A DNA stretch of 64,000 nucleotides, from contig NZ_CP115669.1 in the NCBI RefSeq assembly GCF_029203285.1, positions 496,001-560,000 on the forward strand. The letters run 5' to 3'. The stretch is from Pseudomonas sp. PSE14 (GTDB lineage Bacteria > Pseudomonadota > Gammaproteobacteria > Pseudomonadales > Pseudomonadaceae). Below, one piece after another: positions 27,119 to 34,984 of the stretch (position 1 is the stretch's first letter; each line of letters starts with the position of its first letter). Under the pieces are notes generated by a model. The model saw nothing but the letters and a program-made list of their open reading frames with translations, made no database searches and had not been told where the DNA came from. Made by a program: the position numbers and the translations under genes.

Positions 27119-27997
27119 TCAAACCGCCCCGTCGAGCAGTGACCGCAACAGCTCCACCGTCGGCTGCTGCCGCTGCGCGTCGCGATACACCAGCCCCACG
27201 CTCAGCGGAATGCGCGGCTCGCTCAATGGCTTCCACAGCAGGTTCGGATTGCCGTGCATCTGTCGTGCGCGCCCCGGTAGCACGGTGGCGAAGCGGCTCT
27301 GCGGCAGGCTGTCGAGGATGCCGCTCATATGGTTCAGCTCCGCCTGCACCCGTGGTCGCCGGCCGATGGCCGCCAGTTGCTCCTGCCAGATCTGCCGGGC
27401 GCGGAATTCCTCGCCCAGCAACAGCATCGGCAATTCCGCCGCCTGGGCCAGGGAGACTTTCTTGAAATCCTTCAGCGGATGGTCCGCCGCGATCACCAGT
27501 TGCAGCTCGTCCGGGTACAGCTCCACGCCGTGCAGCGCCGGTTGGCGCGGTGGCAGGAAGCCGATGCCGATGTCCAGCTGACCGGCCAGCAGGCGTCGCT
27601 CGATCTCCACGCCCGAGAGTTCATAGATGCGTACCTGCACGTGCGGCTGCGCGCTGTGCAGGCGCTCCACCAGGTGCGGCACCAGGTTGGCGTTGACCGT
27701 CTGCAACACGCCGATGCTCAGGCTCCGCGCGCTCTGCCCGCGATAAGCCCGCAGGGACTCGCGGGCGCGTTCCAGGCCGTCCAGCAGCGGCACCGCGTGG
27801 TTGTACAGCGTGTGCGCGGCGGCGGTGGGCAGCAGGCGCTTGCCGCTGCGCTGGAACAGCGCCACGTCGAGGTTCTGCTCCAACTGGCGGATCTGCTGCG
27901 ACAGCGCCGGCTGGGAAATCGCCAGGCGTTCGGCGGCACGCCCGACATGGCCTTCCTCATAGAGCGCGACGAAATAGCGGAGCTGGCGAAAATCCAT
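27119..27997 (-). CDS. LysR-family transcriptional regulator (CynR/BenM-like)
   Basis: A 292-residue protein beginning MDFRQLRYFVALYEEGHVGR. The winged HTH (residues 1-60) reads RAAERLAISQPALSQQIRQL; the effector domain starts near residue 90 with RSLSIGVLQTVNANLVPHL and includes LPMLLLGEEFRARQIW. By position it matches the P. aeruginosa LysR gene next to rsmY. It is divergent from the MOSC gene, which is the likely target; 100 bp separate the two. The effector is unknown. Confidence 0.88.
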   Translation of the reverse strand: MDFRQLRYFVALYEEGHVGRAAERLAISQPALSQQIRQLEQNLDVALFQRSGKRLLPTAAAHTLYNHAVPLLDGLERARESLRAYRGQSARSLSIGVLQTVNANLVPHLVERLHSAQPHVQVRIYELSGVEIERRLLAGQLDIGIGFLPPRQPALHGVELYPDELQLVIAADHPLKDFKKVSLAQAAELPMLLLGEEFRARQIWQEQLAAIGRRPRVQAELNHMSGILDSLPQSRFATVLPGRARQMHGNPNLLWKPLSEPRIPLSVGLVYRDAQRQQPTVELLRSLLDGAV

Positions 27998-28097
27998 AAG
28001 GTCTGCTTATCAACGAAACTGGAAAATCGAAATGGATAGTCACCTATCCAGACCTCTACTCTAGCGCTTGTCCGCTGTCTCAGATGGGTAGACAAAG

Positions 28098-28805
28098 GTG
28101 GAAAGCATCGTCATCCAGGGCGTTTTCATAGGCAAAGTCGAAGAGAGCTGGGGCGGTTTGCTCAGCGACATCGACAAGCTGGAAGCGCATCAGGAAGTCT
28201 GGCTCGGCGCCGAGGGGCTGCCGGGGGACGCACGGGCCGACCTGCGCCGCGATGGCGGCCTGGACCGCGCGCTGCACCACTATCCGGCCGAGCACTACCG
28301 CCACTGGCGCAAGCAGCACCCGCAGACGCGCTGGCGACAGCCGGCCTTCGGCGAGAACCTGTCGACCTTCGGCCTCAATGAACACGAGGTGTGCATCGGC
28401 GACCTGTTCCGCTGGGGCGAGGCGCTGATCGAAGTGAGCCAGCCGCGTTCGCCCAGCTATCGCCTGGCGCGGCGCTGGAACCTGCCCGAGCTGCCCTTCG
28501 AGGTGCAGGAGCAGGGGCGCTGCGGCTGGTTCTACCGGGTCCGTCGTGCCGGCATGGTTGCACCCGACGCACCGCTGGAACTGGTGCAACGGCACTACCC
28601 GCAGCTCTCCGTGGCGAGCCTGCTGGACTGGTACTTCGGTCACCCGCTGGAACGTACCGGACTGCGCCTGATGATGGCCTGCGACGCGCTCTCCCTGCGC
28701 TGGCGCAAGACCGCCGCGCAACGCCTCACCAGTGGCGTGCTGGAAGACTGGACGGCCCGCCTGGCGGGCCCCGAATGTTCGGAGCAGGGCGGCCTGCAAA
28801 CCTGA
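28098..28805 (+). CDS. YiiM-like MOSC-domain protein with Ser at the usual Cys
   Basis: A 235-residue MOSC protein starting with GTG at 28098. It parallels YiiM: LPGDARADLRRDGGLDRALH, HYPAEHYRHWRKQHP, PAFGENLSTFGLNEHEVCIG, DLFRWGEALIEVSQPRSP, then GRCGWFYRV and the APLELVQR segment. YiiM-type proteins act on N-hydroxylated or molybdenum-linked substrates and carry a conserved Cys in the SQPRSPCYKL motif. Here the motif is SQPRSPSYRL: codon 28455-28457 is AGC, giving Ser120. The change may remove or alter the usual chemistry. It lies divergent from the LysR gene. Confidence 0.82.
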   Translation: MESIVIQGVFIGKVEESWGGLLSDIDKLEAHQEVWLGAEGLPGDARADLRRDGGLDRALHHYPAEHYRHWRKQHPQTRWRQPAFGENLSTFGLNEHEVCIGDLFRWGEALIEVSQPRSPSYRLARRWNLPELPFEVQEQGRCGWFYRVRRAGMVAPDAPLELVQRHYPQLSVASLLDWYFGHPLERTGLRLMMACDALSLRWRKTAAQRLTSGVLEDWTARLAGPECSEQGGLQT

Positions 28806-29011
28806 GCCGCGCTGCTTCGCAAATGCCCTCGCGCCCGCCTCCGGACGTCGTCTTGGTCCTGTGGGGCGGCTTTTCTTCCCGCCGCCGGCTCCCTCGATGG
28901 GGCCGGCGGCGCTGTCATCCCGTCGTAACACCGCGTTCCTAACCTTCCGCGCATATCTTTTACTGACAACCCGAGCCGTCCCGCCGACGGCCGCGCGGAA
29001 GGAACCCCTCC

Positions 29012-30985
29012 ATGAGCGAACGATTCCAGGACTTTCACGATCGACTGGCCGCCTTCGATGACCAGGCGGTCAACCCCTCCGGCAACGTGCCGATGAGCGA
29101 GCTGATCGACCCGGCCCGGCGCCGCCTGCTGAAGAACAGCCTGGTGCTCGGCGCGGTCGGCTTTCTCGGTGGCGGACTGTTCCCCGGCCGCTCGCTGTTC
29201 GCCGCCGATGCTCCGGTGCCGTCCGCGCTGCTGGGCTTCAAGGGCGTGCCGGTGCAGCAGGACCCGAAGTTCGACCGGGTGATCGTCGCCGAAGGCTATA
29301 CCGCCCGGCCGTTCTTCTCCTGGGGCGACCCGGTGGTCAGCGGCTCCCCGGCCTGGAAGGGCGACGCCAGCGAGGACTGGAAAGCCCAGGAACTGCAGGC
29401 CGGCGACAACCATGACGGCATGCACTACTTCCCTTTCCCGGATGCGCCGGACAGCCATGGCCTGCTGGTGATCAACCACGAGTACATCAACCCGACGCTG
29501 CACACCAAGGGCCAGACCTTCGAGGATCGCCCCGACGGCTCCCGTGGTCGCCCGGAAGGCGAGGTGCGCAAGGAAATCGCCGCCCACGGCCTGAGCGTGA
29601 TCGAGGTGAAGAAGGACGCCAGCGGCCAGTGGCAGCGCGTCGAGGGTTCGAGCTACAACCGCCGCATCACCGGCAGCTCGCCGCTGGAACTGTCCGGCCC
29701 GCTGGCTGGCCATGACCTGTTGCGCACCGCCAGCGATCCGGACGCCAAACAGGTGCTCGGCACCCTGAACAACTGCTCCATGGGCGTCACGCCCTGGGGC
29801 ACCTATCTCGCCTGCGAGGAGAACTGGCACCAGTACTTCGTCAACCGCGACAAGGACGACTATGCCAAGCGCGTTTCGCACAAGCGCTACGGCCTGTCCA
29901 ACGGCCAGTTCAGCAACTACTACGCCTGGGAGGCGGTGGACGCGCGCTTCGACGCCACCCCCAGGGCCGACCAGCCACACGGCGGCCACGTCAACGAACC
30001 GAACCGCTTCGGCTGGGTGGTGGAGATCGACCCGTTCGATCCCAAGTCCACGCCGAAGAAGCGCACTGCCGTCGGCCGCTTCTGCCGCGAGTGCTCGACC
30101 CTGTCGCTGGGCGCGGACAACCGCATGGCCTTCTACTATGGCGACGACACCAAGGGCGAGTACATCTACAAGTTCGTCCCGGCCGGCAAGTACGACCCGG
30201 ATAACCGTGCGGCCAATCGCGACCTGTTGGACGAAGGCACCCTCTATGTCGCCCGCTTCAACGCCGATGGCAGCGGCCAATGGCTGCCGCTGGTGCATGG
30301 CCGGAACGGCCTGAGCGCCGAGAACGGTTTCGCCAGCCAGGCCGAGGTGCTGGTCAATGCCCGCGCCGCCGCCGACAAGCTCGGCGCGACCCCGATGGAT
30401 CGCCCCGAGTGGGTCGCCGTGCAGCAGACCACCCGCGAGGTCTACGTCAGCCTCACCAACAACGACGGCCGCGGCAAGAAGCAGCCGGTGGACGCGGCCA
30501 ACCCGCGCAAGGAAAACCTGCACGGGCAGATCCTGCGCTGGAACGAGGCCGGTGGTGATCCGACCGCGACCCGCTTCCAGTGGGAAGTCTTCCTGCTGGC
30601 CGGCGAGCAGAAGGGCTCCGGCGCGCCGGAGAACCTGGTCGGCAGCATCAACGGCGACATCTTCTCCTCGCCGGACGGCCTCTACTTCGACACTGCCGGC
30701 CGCCTGTGGATCGAGACCGACTACGACGACGCCGAGAAACCCATGCACGCCATGGGCTGCAACCAGCTGCTCTGCGCCGACCCGCACAGCCGCGAGGTGC
30801 GGCGCTTCCTGGTCGGCCCGCGCGGCTGCGAGCTGACCGGCATCACCCAGAGCCCGGATGGCAGGACGATGTGGGTGAACATCCAGCACCCGGGCATCAG
30901 CTTCCCGGCCAGCGACGGCAAGAGCATCCCGCGCTCCACGACGCTGGTGATCACCAAGGATGATGGGGGTGTGATCGGGACTTGA
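29012..30985 (+). CDS. phoX: PhoX-family (DUF839) alkaline phosphatase, Tat-exported
   Basis: A 657-residue protein. After an N-terminal stretch comes a twin-arginine signal, ARRRLLKNSLVLGAVGFLGG (residues about 33-55), so it folds in the cytoplasm and is exported to the periplasm. The mature part has PhoX hallmarks: VINHEYIN, TLNNCSMGVTPWGTYLACEE (Cys near residue 255), GGHVNEPNRFGWVVEIDPFD and a late FSSPDGLYFD block. PhoX enzymes are calcium/iron phosphomonoesterases normally induced by phosphate starvation. In the GRFxHE catalytic motif the His is Arg here (GRFCRECS). A CTGTCAT half of a Pho box lies at 28912-28918, but its partner repeat is poor. Confidence 0.85.
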   Translation: MSERFQDFHDRLAAFDDQAVNPSGNVPMSELIDPARRRLLKNSLVLGAVGFLGGGLFPGRSLFAADAPVPSALLGFKGVPVQQDPKFDRVIVAEGYTARPFFSWGDPVVSGSPAWKGDASEDWKAQELQAGDNHDGMHYFPFPDAPDSHGLLVINHEYINPTLHTKGQTFEDRPDGSRGRPEGEVRKEIAAHGLSVIEVKKDASGQWQRVEGSSYNRRITGSSPLELSGPLAGHDLLRTASDPDAKQVLGTLNNCSMGVTPWGTYLACEENWHQYFVNRDKDDYAKRVSHKRYGLSNGQFSNYYAWEAVDARFDATPRADQPHGGHVNEPNRFGWVVEIDPFDPKSTPKKRTAVGRFCRECSTLSLGADNRMAFYYGDDTKGEYIYKFVPAGKYDPDNRAANRDLLDEGTLYVARFNADGSGQWLPLVHGRNGLSAENGFASQAEVLVNARAAADKLGATPMDRPEWVAVQQTTREVYVSLTNNDGRGKKQPVDAANPRKENLHGQILRWNEAGGDPTATRFQWEVFLLAGEQKGSGAPENLVGSINGDIFSSPDGLYFDTAGRLWIETDYDDAEKPMHAMGCNQLLCADPHSREVRRFLVGPRGCELTGITQSPDGRTMWVNIQHPGISFPASDGKSIPRSTTLVITKDDGGVIGT

Positions 30986-31061
30986 TGGGTATTGAGGGGA
31001 AGGTTTGGCGCCGGTTGTTTTTTACCGCTGGCACCCCGGGAAGGTCCCGTGTTGGGTGTTG

Positions 31062-31176
31062 CCCTCACCCCAGCCCTCTCCCAAGGGGAGAGGGGGCCGA
31101 TTGTGCCGGATGACGCCTGGGTTTCATCCTGCTGCGGACAGTTCCCTCTCCCTCCGGGAGAGGGTTAGGGTGAGGG
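31062..31176. repeat. CCCTCACCC-type palindromic intergenic repeat, copy 2
   Basis: About 115 bp, same orientation as copy 1 at 4859-4976, with outer arms CCCTCACCCCAGCCCTCTCC and GGGAGAGGGTTAGGGTGAGG and an inner TGTGCCGGATGACGCCTGGG region that has diverged. It fills the gap between the convergent phoX and anr-like genes. Confidence 0.8.
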
Positions 31177-31189
31177 GGGCGCCGAACAC

Positions 31190-31900
31190 TCAAAGCTCGA
31201 CCTCACCCCCGGCTAGTGCGCACAGCTCGGTGAAATCGAGAATCTCCGTCTCCCGCCCATCCACCCGCACCAACCCATGCTTCTGCAGGCGGGTGAAGCT
31301 GCGCGACACGGTCTCCACTGCCAGCCCCAGGTAGTCGCCGATCTCGTTGCGCGACATGCTCAGGCGGAAGCGCGTGGCCGAGAACCCCCGGTCGCGGAAG
31401 TGCGCGGAAATGTTCAGCAGGAAGGCGGCAATGCGCGAGTCCGAGTTCAGCCTCGACAGCAGTAGCTTCATCTGCTGATCCTCACGGATCTTGCGGCTCA
31501 TCATCAGCATGATCTGGTGCGACAGGCCGGGAATCTGGTTCGACAGCGCTTCCAGCTGGCTGAAGGGAATTTCGCTGCACAGCGTGCTTTCCAGCGCTTG
31601 CGCCGATACCGGGTAGCTGCCTTCGCCCATGCCGGAGAAGCCGAAGATCTCGGTGGCGAAATAGAATCCGGTGATCTTCTCCAGGCCCTGCTCGTTGGTG
31701 GTGAAGGTCTTGATCGAGCCGGAGCGGACCAGGTACACGTTGTGGAACGGGTCGCCCTGGCGGAACACGAAGTCGCCCTTGTTGAGCAGGTGGCCCGGCT
31801 TGATGATCGCCTCCAGCTCCTGGATCTTGTCGTCGCTCAAGGTCGGCGGCGCCAGCCGGCAGTTCTTGCAGTACGGTTGCGCTTTGATCATCTGATTCAT
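31190..31900 (-). CDS. Anr/FNR-family regulator lacking one N-terminal cluster cysteine
   Basis: A 236-residue CRP/FNR-type regulator with strong similarity to Anr (FVFRQGDPFHNVYLVRSGSI, YPVSAQALESTLCSEIPF, RNEIGDYLGLAVETVSRSFT). The start MNQMIKAQPYCKNC is chosen because a GGGGATAGGG run precedes it. Anr holds its oxygen-sensing [4Fe-4S] cluster with Cys-x2-Cys-x5-Cys plus a central Cys. Here Cys11, Cys14 and Cys108 are present but the third N-terminal position is Thr20 (CRLAPPT). The recognition helix keeps ETVSR, so it should bind TTGAT-N4-ATCAA-type boxes. It is a paralogue rather than the main Anr, by context. Confidence 0.88.
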   Translation of the reverse strand: MNQMIKAQPYCKNCRLAPPTLSDDKIQELEAIIKPGHLLNKGDFVFRQGDPFHNVYLVRSGSIKTFTTNEQGLEKITGFYFATEIFGFSGMGEGSYPVSAQALESTLCSEIPFSQLEALSNQIPGLSHQIMLMMSRKIREDQQMKLLLSRLNSDSRIAAFLLNISAHFRDRGFSATRFRLSMSRNEIGDYLGLAVETVSRSFTRLQKHGLVRVDGRETEILDFTELCALAGGEVEL

Positions 31901-32188
31901 CCCTATCCCCATGCGCCGGCCCATACGCGTAGCACAGCATTCTCGGGCGTATCGCCCCCCTCAAACCATAGCAACAGACGGCCATCTGTCACTTGCCGGG
32001 GGCCAGGAAAAGCCTGCATCGAATGGATTTTTCATTCCGGCTTGACCCTTTCTTGACTGCGCGAACCTCAGTCTTCACCACCGTGCACCATGGGGTCGTT
32101 GGGGGGAGCCCACAGTTACTCCGGGTGCCGGTGACGCGGCCGGCGGGAAGGGCGCGCGTCCATTCCGCCCACTTCCGGAGTCTTGCTC

Positions 32189-32947
32189 GTGAACAAACTG
32201 CCACAGATCACCCTGGCCTTCTGGGTGATGAAAATCTGCGCCACCACCCTGGGGGAAACCGCCGGCGACCTGCTGTCGATGACCCTGAACGTCGGCTACG
32301 CGATCAGCTCGCTGATCCTCATCAGCGTCTTCCTCGTCACCCTGGTCGGCCAGCTCGCCAGCAAGCGCCATGTGCCCTGGCTGTATTGGCTGGTGATCCT
32401 CTCCACCAGCACCGCCGGCACCACCATGTCGGACTTCATGGACCGCACCCTGGAACTGGGCTACGCCAGTGGCTCGGCGATTCTGGTGAGTATCCTGGTG
32501 GCGATCTTCGCGGCCTGGCGCTTCAGCGGCACCTCGCTGTCGGTGGACAACATCCGCAGCTTCAAGGGCGAGATGTTCTACTGGGTGGCGATCCTCTTCT
32601 CCAACACTCTGGGCACCGCGCTGGGCGACTTCCTCGCCGACGATTCCGGCCTGGGCTTCGCCGGCGGCGCGCTGCTGATCGGCAGCCTGATCGCGGTCGT
32701 GGTCCTGCTGCACTACTTCACCAGATTGTCCTCGGTGCTGCTGTTCTGGGTTGCCTTCGTCCTCACCCGTCCGTTCGGCGCGACCCTGGGCGACTTCCTC
32801 ACCAAGTCCCATGAAAAGGGCGGGCTGGATTTCGGCACCATCGGCTCCTCGGCGATCCTCGCCGGCATCCTGGTGGCGCTGGTGATCGTGGTCAGCATGC
32901 GGCAGAAGCGTGAAGAGGAATCCAGCACCGCGGTGCTGGCGTCCTGA
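32189..32947 (+). CDS. DUF347-repeat (COG4705-like) integral membrane protein
   Basis: A 252-residue protein with about eight hydrophobic helices arranged in four similar units, each with a KxxxTTLGETAGD-like start: VMKICATTLGETAGDLLS, TSTAGTTMSDFMD, FSNTLGTALGDFLAD and TRPFGATLGDFLTK. This is the DUF347 repeat; the function of the family is not established. The start is GTG 32189 (VNKLPQITLAFWV read as Met) because GGAG at 32177-32180 fits it and not the TTG two codons earlier. About 290 bp precede it back to the Anr-like gene; the leader is GC-rich with hairpins but no riboswitch class could be assigned. Confidence 0.78.
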   Translation: MNKLPQITLAFWVMKICATTLGETAGDLLSMTLNVGYAISSLILISVFLVTLVGQLASKRHVPWLYWLVILSTSTAGTTMSDFMDRTLELGYASGSAILVSILVAIFAAWRFSGTSLSVDNIRSFKGEMFYWVAILFSNTLGTALGDFLADDSGLGFAGGALLIGSLIAVVVLLHYFTRLSSVLLFWVAFVLTRPFGATLGDFLTKSHEKGGLDFGTIGSSAILAGILVALVIVVSMRQKREEESSTAVLAS

Positions 32948-33009
32948 TACTCGACGCCGCTTTCCGTCGATAAGGGATGCGGTGGGCTAGCCTTGTGAAA
33001 TTTGTTCTG

Positions 33010-33029
33010 TTATTTTTCATGAAAAATAA
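33010..33029 (+). promoter_or_regulatory. 20-bp palindromic operator upstream of the polyamine cluster
   Basis: TTATTTTTCATGAAAAATAA is a perfect palindrome 25-44 bp before the oxidase ATG, and symmetric T/A-rich sequence (TTTGTTCTG left, ACAAAACAA right) extends it. The AT content contrasts with the surroundings. The XRE-cupin regulator encoded in the same cluster is the natural candidate to bind it. Confidence 0.6.
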
Positions 33030-33053
33030 ACAAAACAATTTCACGAGGTGGCC

Positions 33054-34343
33054 ATGTTCCTGCGTTCGACCGAGCCGGTCGGTACTTACTATGCCGGCGC
33101 CAACCCTGAGCTGATCCAGCCGCGCGAGGCCCTGCGCGAACCGCTGGAATGCGAAGTGCTGGTGATCGGCGCCGGTTTCAGTGGCCTGCACACGGCCCTG
33201 CAACTCGCCGAAGGCGGACGCCAGGTCTGCATGATCGAAGCCAGCCGCATCGCCTGGGCCGCCTCCGGGCGCAACGGCGGCCAGGCCCTGCCGGGCTGGT
33301 CCAGCGACCTGGGGCCGATCGAAGCCGACCTCGGCCATGAAGGCGCGCTGCGCCTCTGGCAAGGCATGCTCTGGGCCGCCCACGAACTGCGCGACCTGCC
33401 GCAACGCCACGGTTTCGACTGCGACTACCGCATCGGCCACCTGTGGACCGCCGTACTCAAGCGCCGCGTCGGCTCGCTCTACGACTGGCAGGCCGAGGCC
33501 AACCGCCGCTGGGGCTACGAAGGCCTGCGCTTCGTGCCGCGCGAGGAACTGCCGGAGTGGATCGCCAGCGATCGCTACCAGGCCGGCCTCTATGATCCCC
33601 ATTCCGCCCACCTGAACCCGCTCAAGCTGGCCTACGGCCTGGCGGGTGCCTTCGAACGCGCCGGCGGGCGCATCTTCGAGCAGACCCGCGCCCTGAGCTT
33701 CCGCGAGAACGGCAGCGGCTACGAGGTGACCACTGAACATGGCAGCGTGCGCTGCGCCTCCCTGGTGCTGGCCTGCAACGCCTACATCGACGGGCTGGAC
33801 CGCGACGTCTCCGAACGCATCCTGCCGGTGGGCACCTACCAGGTCGCCACCGCGCCCCTGGGCGAGGAGCTGGCCCGCTCGCTGCTGCCGAAGAACTGCT
33901 GCGTCACCGACAACCAGTTCGTCCTCGACTACTTCCGCCTGACCCCCGACCACCGCCTGCTGTTCGGCGGCGGCTGCACCTACCTGGGCGGCATGCCCAG
34001 CGATATCCGCGCCGCCACGCGCCCCTACATCGAGCGGGTGTTCCCGCAGCTCAAGGGCGTGGAACTGGAGTACGCCTGGGGCGGCCACATCGACTGCACC
34101 ATGCGCCGTACCCCGGACATCGGCCGGCGCGGCGAGCTGTACTGGCTGCAGGGCTATTCCGGCCACGGCGTGCTGCCGAGCCTGGCTGCCGCCCGCGCGG
34201 TGAGCGAGGCGATGCTGGGACGCGGCGACGAGCTTGACCTCTATCAACGCATCCGCAATCCCGGGTTCCCCGGTGGTCAGCGATTCGCTGCGCCACTGGA
34301 AGCCGTCGGCAAGGCCTGGTATCGATTGCGCGACTTTTTCTGA
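33054..34343 (+). CDS. pauB: Gamma-glutamylpolyamine oxidoreductase (PuuB/PauB-like)
   Basis: A 429-residue FAD-dependent amine oxidoreductase of the DAO fold. ATG 33054 follows GAGG by six bases. The ADP-binding motif VLVIGAGFSGLHTALQLAEG lies at residues 36-55, with WAASGRNGGQALPGW after it (the GRNGGQ signature of PuuB-type enzymes) and LQGYSGHGVLPS near the C-terminus. It oxidises gamma-glutamylated putrescine or other polyamines. The XRE-cupin regulator starts 13 bp downstream and the gamma-glutamyl ligase follows, so this is one catabolic operon; P. aeruginosa places pauB1 in the same neighbourhood. Confidence 0.88.
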   Translation: MFLRSTEPVGTYYAGANPELIQPREALREPLECEVLVIGAGFSGLHTALQLAEGGRQVCMIEASRIAWAASGRNGGQALPGWSSDLGPIEADLGHEGALRLWQGMLWAAHELRDLPQRHGFDCDYRIGHLWTAVLKRRVGSLYDWQAEANRRWGYEGLRFVPREELPEWIASDRYQAGLYDPHSAHLNPLKLAYGLAGAFERAGGRIFEQTRALSFRENGSGYEVTTEHGSVRCASLVLACNAYIDGLDRDVSERILPVGTYQVATAPLGEELARSLLPKNCCVTDNQFVLDYFRLTPDHRLLFGGGCTYLGGMPSDIRAATRPYIERVFPQLKGVELEYAWGGHIDCTMRRTPDIGRRGELYWLQGYSGHGVLPSLAAARAVSEAMLGRGDELDLYQRIRNPGFPGGQRFAAPLEAVGKAWYRLRDFF

Positions 34344-34356
34344 ATCGGATTTCGCC

Positions 34357-34908
34357 ATGACCCAGACGGTCACCAACGAACACCTTGCCACGCTGATCCG
34401 CGACCTGCGCAAGCACAAGAACCTCACCCTGGGCGCGCTGGCCGAACAGATCGGCCGCTCGGTGGGCTTCCTCTCCCAGGTCGAGCGCGGCCTGTCGCAG
34501 CCCACCGTGGCCGACCTTACCGCCATCAGCGAAGCCCTCGGGGTGCCAACCACCTACTTCTATGCCGGCGACACCCGCCGCGAGCTCGACTGGGTCACCC
34601 GCCCGGCCGATCGCCGCACCCTGTACTACGCCGGCGGCGTCACCGACATCCTCGCTTCGCCGAACATGTCCGGTGGCTTCTCCATGCTCGACAGCATCCT
34701 CGCCCCTGGCGCCACCAGCGGCGAGGGGCACCTGAACGACAGCTCGGAGCAGGGCGGTTTCGTCCTCGAAGGCGAGCTGACCATCTGGTACGAGGGCGAC
34801 ACCGTCACCCTGCAGGCCAACGACAGTTTCCAGTTGCCGCCGCACAGCCAGTTCCGCTACGGCAACCTCACCGACAAACCAACACGGGTGCTCTGGATCT
34901 TCACCTGA
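34357..34908 (+). CDS. XRE-cupin transcriptional regulator (PuuR/PauR-like)
   Basis: A 183-residue regulator with an N-terminal HTH_3 domain (residues about 12-66, LTLGALAEQIGRSVGFLSQV and LSQPTVADLTAISEALGV) and a C-terminal cupin (about 110-180, GGFVLEGELTIWYEGDTVTL and FQLPPHSQFRYGNL). PuuR in E. coli and PauR in P. aeruginosa have this layout and repress polyamine catabolism until putrescine-type inducers appear. The palindrome at 33010 upstream of the operon is its probable site. It lies 13 bp after the oxidase gene. Confidence 0.87.
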   Translation: MTQTVTNEHLATLIRDLRKHKNLTLGALAEQIGRSVGFLSQVERGLSQPTVADLTAISEALGVPTTYFYAGDTRRELDWVTRPADRRTLYYAGGVTDILASPNMSGGFSMLDSILAPGATSGEGHLNDSSEQGGFVLEGELTIWYEGDTVTLQANDSFQLPPHSQFRYGNLTDKPTRVLWIFT

Positions 34909-34984
34909 TTTCCCAAGCCAGCCCGAATGGGTTGATTTAGGAAAACGATCCGGCTGCGCCCCGCACAAAGGCCCCGAGAAAATC

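Noticed and set aside
28912-28935. Pho box upstream of phoX
   Set aside because: The first half CTGTCAT is perfect but the second repeat matches only about three of seven positions.
28640-30889. A 749-codon open frame antisense to phoX
   Set aside because: Shadow of phoX; residues are rich in Gly, Ala, Val, His without motif.
32040-32180. Manganese (yybP-ykoY) riboswitch before the DUF347 gene
   Set aside because: GC-rich hairpins and a GGGGGGAG stretch are there, but the conserved loop sequences of the class could not be aligned.
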